Source of the DNA: Turicibacter sanguinis
GTDB taxonomy: Bacteria > Bacillota_I > Bacilli_A > MOL361 > Turicibacteraceae
Assembly: GCF_013046825.1 (NCBI RefSeq)
Contig: NZ_CP053187.1
Coordinates: forward strand, 1,601,501 to 1,665,500
DNA length: 64,000 bases
Direction: 5' to 3'
In this document: one piece after another, positions 58,224-64,000 of the stretch
Layout of the letters: each line of letters starts with the position of its first letter
How positions within the stretch are numbered: the stretch's first letter is position 1
Position numbers and translations under genes: made by a program
Notes under the pieces: generated by a model
What the model was told of the DNA's origin: nothing
Database searches by the model: none
What the model saw: only the letters and a program-made list of their open reading frames with translations

Positions 58224-59530
58224 TTACACTAACTGAATCAACTGAATCCTTTTTAAACAGTGATGGAAAATTTCTTTGTAGGGATAGTGACTACAGAGTT
58301 TGAACATGATTCTTCGTGAGTGTTTCACTTGCTTAGCAGCGATTTTAATGAGTTTTGTCCGTAAGGTTTCAATCTGCATCTTAGAAAACTCATGAGCTAA
58401 TGTTAATCGTCTGAATCCATTGAAGAGATTGTAGGCTAACACGACCAGTTGAATTCGGTTAACATTTGTCATCAAGTGCTTATGATTGACTTTATCCATT
58501 CTGAATCTATTTTTACAGTCTTTGATATCGTTTTTCATCGTCCCACGTTTAGCGTATAGACTGATAACCATCTCTAGTCTTGTTTCCATGTTCATCACTA
58601 AAAATAAATAGTTAGGAATAAGTTCACCTGCTTTTCGTCTCACTTGAACGATGACACGTCTGGGTTGATTCCAACTCTTTGCTTGATAGGTAAACTCCCC
58701 ATAGAATTGTTGAGAATATTGAAGCGAATAATCTTCTAAAAACTCATCCGTTACTGTTTTAGCTAAACGATAGAGAGTGGAATTTGCCTTTAAACGAATC
58801 ACATAGTTTGTGTTTAACGTTTCGCATAACTAATAAAGTTCCTTATGAGCAAATCCAACCTCCGTGAACGAGTCGATAGCTCGATGTAAACTCCTTTTGA
58901 TACCATGATAATAAGGGACCGATAAAAGAAACGATATTCCTTGAAGTATATACATTCCCCGCACGAAGCTCAACTTTTAAACCGTCTCCAGTTATTCCAT
59001 AAAAAAACCATGAGAGGGTGAAAGCCTTGTGCTTGATAGTGGGTGTTAAAGGCATTCCCATATTGATGACCATATGTCTGAAAATGAGTGGAATCCATAT
59101 CAAAAATAAAATGATTAGGAGCTTCGACTTGATAAAATTGCGACAGTAGTTTTTGATGGATGAGTTCAAATTGCTTGCTTGTTTCCTTCGTTAATCGATG
59201 AGTAAAACGAGATAAAGTCGGTTGAGAAGCTAACGAGGGCTTATCAAGCAAAGTTGTTAATAAAGGTTCAACTCGTCATTCATCCACATCATCAGCACAG
59301 TGATAACCAGCAATGGTTTGTTAAATTTGTTGGAGACAAAGGTCGTGATTCGTATGAGTTCGAATCGCTTGATCAGTTTCTAAATGAAAATGTTGTTGCA
59401 ATAGTTCTGGAAACTTCACGTGATGCATAAATTCTTGAATTAATAAAAGTCCTGCATCAGATGTTAAATCTCCACCCTCGAAATTAAATTTAATCTTTTT
59501 ATGGAAATGAAGTCGCTCTTGATGTATCAT
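58224..59530 (-). pseudogene. Decayed IS1380-family transposase
   Basis: From MIHQERLHFHKKIKFNFEGG (start 59530) the frame covers IS1380 transposase motifs: GGDLTSDAGLLL, FDMDSTHFQTYG, HYQAQGFHPL, GDGLKVELRAGN and a C-terminal GTMKNDIKDCKNRF. There are in-frame stops at 59321 and about 59280, a +1 base in a T7 run near 58998, a further shift near 58850 and a stop within KELY-LCE. So many defects mean it is truly inactive rather than misassembled. Confidence 0.88.
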
Positions 59531-59859
59531 AAAAATGTAATCTCTCCTTAGTTTTGGTTTGGCGATTAAAACGATATCAAATGAGAGGTTATTTTCATAG
59601 CAAAATGCTTCACTTAAAAGGTGAAATAAAAAATAGAGAAAAAGCGTTGATTCCACTAAGGACTCAACGCTTTTTACATTTTTATGGTGAATAATTCAGG
59701 TTAAATTAAATTTTACTTGAATTTGTGTATAAGATAGTATTGTTAGGCAGATATTTAGAGGTGTACAGTGATTTTCAATAACTTCTCATTAATGTTGAAT
59801 TTATTATAGTATTAGTCATTAATACAAACTAGTAAAAACGATAGGCAGGAATTATTAAA
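59531..59859 (+). other. Gene-free region between the IS1380 remnant and the TDT gene
   Basis: This contains the outer part of the IS1380 element (about 59531-59660, with a CGTTGAT/ACTCAACGCT inverted stretch) and then the AT-rich promoter region of the next gene. No RNA gene is seen. Confidence 0.4.
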
Positions 59860-60807
59860 ATGAAAATACTTTTAGATAAGATTGGAAGATTACCAGTGGG
59901 GATAATTGCAACAGCTATTGGGTTAGTTACACTTTCTAATATTTATTTTGGATTGGGATATACTTGGGTTAAGTATCTTTCAATTGTGATGGCAACACTA
60001 GTATGGTTAGCAGCACTTTTAAAGTTAATTTTACATTTTGAGAAAGTAAAGTTAGAATATAAACAAGTGATTCCTGCTAGTTTATATGCCACATTTGCGA
60101 TGTTAACGATGATTTTAGGAAGTTTTATTGCTGATTACTTCTATGGTATTGGAAAAACAATTTGGTTAATAGCGATTGGTATACATCTTATTCATACTGT
60201 TATTTTTACTTATACACATGTTATTAAAAGATTTGATAAAGAATCATTTATTCCAACTTGGTTTGTTACCTATGATGGATTACTCGTTTCAACAGTTGTG
60301 GGATCACATATGCACGAACCATTAATTTCAAAAATTATTGTTATCTATGGATTAATTATGTTTATTTTGATTATGCCATTTATGATTTTCCGTATTTTCA
60401 AGCGTCCGCTAGCTGAACAAGTGTATCATACGGCAGCTATTTTAATGGCACCTGGATGTTTAATATTAGTCAGTTTGTTAAATGTATACCAGGAGCCAAA
60501 TCCTTGGATTTTATATGTACTATACATTATTATTTTTAGTGCTTTTATTTATATTATCTATCATATTCCTCAATTCTTTCGCTTCTCTTTTCATCCAGGA
60601 TTTGCAGGACTAACTTTTCCAATGGCGATTGGGACAGTAGCTACTCAACGTTTTAGTACTTATTTAATAGAACATCAACATCTCATAATAGGAGAGTTTT
60701 TACACCAATTAACGGGAATTCAACTTTATTTAACTACAGCAACAGTTGCTTTCGTTGTTTATAACTTTATTCGTATGATTGTTCAATCTTATCGAAAGTG
60801 TATATAA
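59860..60807 (+). CDS. TDT family transporter (TehA/SLAC1-like)
   Basis: This is a 315-residue membrane protein with ten hydrophobic helices, matching the tellurite-resistance/dicarboxylate transporter family of anion channels and exporters. Typical features include the PVGIIATAIGL start and HPGFAGLTFPMAIGTVA in a later helix. The substrate is unknown. Its 3' side is directly adjacent to the truncated IS B copy 2. Confidence 0.82.
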   Translation: MKILLDKIGRLPVGIIATAIGLVTLSNIYFGLGYTWVKYLSIVMATLVWLAALLKLILHFEKVKLEYKQVIPASLYATFAMLTMILGSFIADYFYGIGKTIWLIAIGIHLIHTVIFTYTHVIKRFDKESFIPTWFVTYDGLLVSTVVGSHMHEPLISKIIVIYGLIMFILIMPFMIFRIFKRPLAEQVYHTAAILMAPGCLILVSLLNVYQEPNPWILYVLYIIIFSAFIYIIYHIPQFFRFSFHPGFAGLTFPMAIGTVATQRFSTYLIEHQHLIIGEFLHQLTGIQLYLTTATVAFVVYNFIRMIVQSYRKCI

Positions 60808-60816
60808 CAAAATATA

Positions 60817-61116
60817 AAATATAATGTTGAATTTAAATCGATGATTGTTGAACTTTATAAAACTGGACGGAAAGTCTTAGAACTTAGTCGTGAATATGGT
60901 GTATCAGAAGTAACGATTTATAAATGGGCCCCTGCCCTGCGTTAGCAGGTATCCACCATTAGTAGGGAATAGATTAAACAGATTTCTCCTATTACCTCAA
61001 TAGATGATACTGATATCACACTTGAGGAAATTAAGCGCATGAAACAAGAGATGTTACGTTTACAAGAGGAAAATGAAATCTTAAAAAAGGCTATGACCAT
61101 ATTCGCGAGAAAGTAA
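60817..61116 (+). pseudogene. IS3-family OrfA, start lost and interrupted by element E4
   Basis: The frame for MIVELYKTGRKVLELSREYG runs to VTIYKW, enters E4 and stops after four codons. After the element the IKQISPITSIDD segment continues to AMTIFARK and a stop at 61114. The -1 slippage site TTAAAAAAGG near 61081 is retained. Confidence 0.82.
60928..60968 (+). repeat. Palindromic insertion element E4
   Basis: The 41-nt element follows ATGG (60924-60927) and is followed by ATAG. It starts GCCCCTGCCC and ends TTAGTAGGGA, with the inner hairpin CTGC-GTTA-GCAG. It stands at the same orfA codon as E3 and is one base shorter. Confidence 0.85.
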
Positions 61117-61334
61117 CTCAATCTGAATTATGTCAGTTTATTGATCAACATCATCAAGAACATGATATTAAGCAACTTTGTGAGGTCTTAAGTGTCCCAA
61201 GAAGCACTTATTATCAATCGAAGCATCAAACTGAATCTAAGTGGAAACATGAAAATCACCAACTGCTTGAACGAATTAAGAAGATTTATTTTGAAAGTAG
61301 CCGTCGATATGGTGCTATTAAGGTACACCGTCAA

Positions 61335-61994
61335 TTGATTAAAGAAGGATTCTCTGTTAGCTTGAAACGTGTTCAGCGACTAATGAAATCAGGCGGTTTA
61401 GCTTCGATTATTCAAAAGAAATATACCCCGTATAAACAATCTAAGGAACTTGTTTTAGAACGTGATAACATTCTAGAACAGGATTTTTCGACGACTTCAA
61501 TTAATCAAAAATGGGTATCCGATATGACTTATATTTACGTTCAAAAAGAAGGTTGGTGCTACTTAACTTCAGTGATGGATTTACATTCAAAGAAAATGAT
61601 TGGTTATCATTTTTCTAAGCAAATGACAACAGACATTATTGTTCAAGCTTTAAAGAATGCTTATGTTTCTCAAAGACCCAAAGACAAGGTTATACTTCAT
61701 ACTGATTTAGGGACACAGTATACCAGCGAAGATTTTAAAAACTTAACCTCAGAACTTAATGTCGTTCAATCTTTTAGCCGTAAGGGATGCCCTTACGATA
61801 ATGCTTGTATTGAATCATTCCATGCCACCTTAAAGAAAGAAGAAGTGTATCAAACCACATACGTGACGTTTGAACAGGCTAGAATGGCCTTATTTCAATA
61901 TATTGAAGGCTGGTATAATCGCAAAAGAATTCATGGTTCCATTAATTATTTAACACCAGAAGAATGTGAGCAACTTGCACGACAAATTGCTTAA
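61335..61994 (+). CDS. IS3-family transposase OrfB, IS B copy 2
   Basis: The OrfB reading frame is open from about 61105, with no ATG before 61335, consistent with synthesis as an OrfAB frameshift fusion. It keeps WVSDMTYI, LHTDLGTQY and NACIESFHATLK, the DDE residues. A shortened 219-residue product from 61335 would lack the N-terminal HTH. Likely inactive, because the element's left end is missing. Confidence 0.85.
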   Translation: MIKEGFSVSLKRVQRLMKSGGLASIIQKKYTPYKQSKELVLERDNILEQDFSTTSINQKWVSDMTYIYVQKEGWCYLTSVMDLHSKKMIGYHFSKQMTTDIIVQALKNAYVSQRPKDKVILHTDLGTQYTSEDFKNLTSELNVVQSFSRKGCPYDNACIESFHATLKKEEVYQTTYVTFEQARMALFQYIEGWYNRKRIHGSINYLTPEECEQLARQIA

Positions 61995-62063
61995 AAACTT
62001 AACTTTTTTGTGTCCAAAATATTGACCTAGATCCAATTATTTGTATATACAAAGGGTAATAAA

Positions 62064-62390
62064 ATGCTTACTTCAATTAATCTAACTAATAATTTTCAAG
62101 ATAATAAAATTCAATTGAGTATACCGTTAAAATTATCTACTCAAAAAATAGAAGGAAGAGATATGACTAAAGCAGAACGAGAAATGTATCGTGACTTACT
62201 CATTGAACATGTACAAAAAGAGGGTATCGATCTTGATGGGAGAACAGCGTATCTTGGAACTTATTCGACACTTCTTCAACGTATCACATATCCAACAGGA
62301 GAGAAGTTTTTAGAAAATTTGATTAAGTTAGCCATTCTAAAAGGACATTTTGCAAAGAATAAACACTACACTCTTCCTAATATTATATAG
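62064..62390 (+). CDS. Hypothetical protein after IS B copy 2
   Basis: This is a 108-residue soluble protein with no recognised domain (contains MTKAEREMYRDLLIEHVQKE and GRTAYLGTYSTLLQRITYP). An AAAGGG site precedes the ATG. It may be a real small gene or the end of one cut by the IS. A terminator follows. Confidence 0.5.
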   Translation: MLTSINLTNNFQDNKIQLSIPLKLSTQKIEGRDMTKAEREMYRDLLIEHVQKEGIDLDGRTAYLGTYSTLLQRITYPTGEKFLENLIKLAILKGHFAKNKHYTLPNII

Positions 62391-62394
62391 AAAT

Positions 62395-62447
62395 AAAAAA
62401 CCATTATCTCAAATCAGATTAAATCTGAACTCAGATAATGGTTTTTG
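62395..62447 (+). terminator. Terminator before repeat R2
   Basis: AAAACCATTATCT pairs with AGATAATGGTTTT, with an inner AATCAGATTAAATCTGA stem, and is followed by Ts. Confidence 0.85.
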
Positions 62448-62457
62448 TTTTGTTCAA

Positions 62458-62526
62458 TTTCCTGTAACAGTTGCGGACGTGGATTTCATGGTGGAGATGG
62501 GGCGTTCCGGTTAGTATCCACGTCCC
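62458..62526 (+). repeat. Hairpin repeat R2 (copy 2 of 2)
   Basis: This copy has a perfect GGACGTGGAT/ATCCACGTCC stem. Its interior GGTGGAGATGGGGCGTTCCG and the flank TTCCTGTAACAGTTGC are identical to copy 1 at 27682. Two T/C differences in the 3' arm change G-T pairs to G-C pairs, so pairing is kept. Confidence 0.78.
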
Positions 62527-62602
62527 GAATTGTAATTAAGTTCAAATTATAAGGTAATTTATGCTAAAATTATGATAGGAAATTAATTGAAAGGGTGAAA
62601 AT

Positions 62603-64000
62603 ATGGGGGTCTCTAGTGAAAATATTCAAACTGTAATAGATTATTTAAATAGATATCAAGGAAAGCAGTATGTTGTTTCAAATAAACTAAAAACTAGTGA
62701 ACAGAAAATAGAAATGCTTGAATTTAAGAAAAATGGCCAAGAGGCTGTAGATTTACTACACTCGATTGCAAATACTGTACGAGAATCAGCATTACCTAAT
62801 TATGAGATAGTAACTAATAAGCGTTGGTTTAATGCGGCCCAAAAAGGATTAACTTATTTTTGGATTGAATATAAGAAAACTGGTTATAAAGACAGTAAGT
62901 CTAGTATCTCACTATTTATTTCAGTAGAACAAGGATGTTCATCTCCGGTATTTTTAGCTGTAGAAGCAAAAGATAATAAATGTAGCGAACTTGATTATAA
63001 AAAGCATAACCGGTTAGTATATAAGGAACTAGAATCTTCTAATCTATATCTCGCATTAAAGTATAAAAAAGATGCTACTCATTATATTACAAATCTTTCA
63101 AGGGAAGAAGTTATCGAAGAGTATGAAAAAGGAAAATTAGACAAGGTAAGATTGCAGTTAGATATTAAAGCTCCGTATGATAATTTACTAAAGAGATTAG
63201 AAGAAGGGGTTAAAGAGTTAGAACCCTATTATTTGGAAGCTATTTCGGATTTTGATGAAGAAAATGACGGTATTAATGAAGGTGATTCAAAATATAATGT
63301 CAAAATAGAAGGTTTTTATCCCAAAAACATGATTTTATATGGGCCACCGGGTACTGGAAAAACATATCACACTATTTATTACTCAGTGGGAATTATTGAA
63401 GGGAAATCTTATGATGTTATTGTACAAGAGCCATATGAAGATGTTTTACAACGATATACTTATTATAATCAAAATGGTCAGGTCATGTTTACTACTTTCC
63501 ATCAATCTTATGGATATGAAGAATTTATCGAAGGAATCAAACCAAAGTTAATAAATTCTAATTTAGGGAGTAAAGGTCAAGATACGAAAGATGATAATTT
63601 ATTGTACACATTAGAACCAGGAAAATTTAAGATGTTTTGTAAACGTGCACTAGGTTATATGGATAATGAACAAGATGAAACTAAAAATTTTGTTTTTATT
63701 ATTGATGAAATTAACCGCGGGAATATTTCTAAAATATTTGGTGAATTAATTACACTAATTGAAGCAAGTAAACGATTAGGTGAAAAGGAAGAAATGACAT
63801 TGCAACTTCCATATTCAGAAGAAGCGTTTGGAGTTCCGAATAATGTGTATATAATAGGAACAATGAATACAGCAGATCGATCTATCGCACTAATGGATAC
63901 AGCACTTCGAAGACGATTCAATTTTATAGAGATGATGCCTACCCCACAAGTACTTGAGAAAATAGATCAGGATATAATGCAGGGAATTAGTGTTTCTAAG
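62603..64000 (+). CDS. mcrB: McrB-type AAA restriction GTPase, 3' end outside window
   Basis: The frame is open to the window end (466 codons). An N-terminal region of about 230 residues with a DUF5655-like/DNA-binding stretch precedes a MoxR/McrB AAA domain. It has Walker [12 protein letters not shown], Walker [21 protein letters not shown], sensor [14 protein letters not shown] and ALRRRFNF. McrB hydrolyses GTP to drive the McrC nuclease against modified cytosine. McrC should lie just downstream. AAGGG precedes the ATG. The start and N-terminal domain type are less certain than the AAA part. Confidence 0.88.
   Translation, partial: MGVSSENIQTVIDYLNRYQGKQYVVSNKLKTSEQKIEMLEFKKNGQEAVDLLHSIANTVRESALPNYEIVTNKRWFNAAQKGLTYFWIEYKKTGYKDSKSSISLFISVEQGCSSPVFLAVEAKDNKCSELDYKKHNRLVYKELESSNLYLALKYKKDATHYITNLSREEVIEEYEKGKLDKVRLQLDIKAPYDNLLKRLEEGVKELEPYYLEAISDFDEENDGINEGDSKYNVKIEGFYPKNMILYGPPGTGKTYHTIYYSVGIIEGKSYDVIVQEPYEDVLQRYTYYNQNGQVMFTTFHQSYGYEEFIEGIKPKLINSNLGSKGQDTKDDNLLYTLEPGKFKMFCKRALGYMDNEQDETKNFVFIIDEINRGNISKIFGELITLIEASKRLGEKEEMTLQLPYSEEAFGVPNNVYIIGTMNTADRSIALMDTALRRRFNFIEMMPTPQVLEKIDQDIMQGISVSK

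Larger units (their letters stand above)
60817..62035 (+). mobile_element. IS3-family insertion sequence, IS B copy 2, left end truncated
   Basis: Homology with IS B begins at the sixth or so base of orfA; the terminal repeat and orfA start codon are missing. The right end (TTTTGTGTCCAAAATATTGA to ATCCA at 62035) is the same as in copy 1. Encoded proteins differ from copy 1 at many positions, so the copies are not recent duplicates. Confidence 0.87.

Overview
The window looks like chromosome from a low-GC, Gram-positive gut bacterium, most like Turicibacter or a close relative. This rests on AT-rich codon use, strong GGAGG ribosome-binding sites, a lysine riboswitch over a complete lysine/diaminopimelate operon of the acetylase type, GH1/GH31/GH38 glycosidases, and a bile salt hydrolase paired with an MFS carrier. 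The species is an inference; no rRNA or other marker gene is present.

Positions 1 to about 25.8 kb are ordered core-type chromosome. They hold the end of an iron-siderophore ABC transporter with an MFS exporter and an AraC regulator; a small DUF2798 membrane protein behind a structured leader; a lysine riboswitch driving lysA-lysC-asd-dapA-dapB-dapH; an autoregulated MerR/aldo-keto reductase pair; an RpiR/PTS/6-phospho-beta-glucosidase unit; an alpha-mannosidase and a GH31 glycosidase with a candidate cre site; a divergent YeiH/LysR pair around a perfect inverted repeat; and a membrane sensor with an EAL domain.

From about 25.9 to 62 kb the sequence is accessory. Two nearly identical IS3-family copies (IS A, 1231 bp) bracket about 10 kb with a secreted-protein locus, a complete agr-type quorum-sensing locus (agrB, a peptide gene, histidine kinase, LytTR regulator), an exported protein with a Gly/Ala-rich hydrophobic tail plus a tiny membrane protein, two damaged radC-like genes, and a secreted YiiX-type hydrolase with an anchored partner. 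Next come a lactococcin-972-type bacteriocin export locus, an ISL3 element inserted in that locus's terminator, an HTH-TPR regulator, and a second IS3-family element (IS B) that has cut off a type ISP restriction-modification gene. A relic of a plasmid or conjugative element follows (RadC, DpnD/PcfM, DUF1643, DUF960, DUF927). Then come a bile salt hydrolase with an MFS carrier, a dead IS1380 transposase, a TDT-family transporter and a second IS B copy. The window ends inside an McrB-type restriction GTPase gene.

The most unusual signal is a family of four 41-45 nt palindromic insertions inside coding sequences (34.7, 42.6, 46.6 and 60.9 kb). All lie in the same orientation relative to the host gene and directly follow TGG on the coding strand; two are bounded by exact ATGG duplications. 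They look like undescribed miniature insertion elements; a translational role is conceivable but weakly supported. Other notable signals are tandem LytTR-like boxes shared by the agr promoter and the adjacent exported-protein promoter, a 68-nt hairpin repeat present at 27.7 and 62.5 kb with pairing-preserving changes, and a perfect 30-bp-arm palindrome at 25.9 kb.
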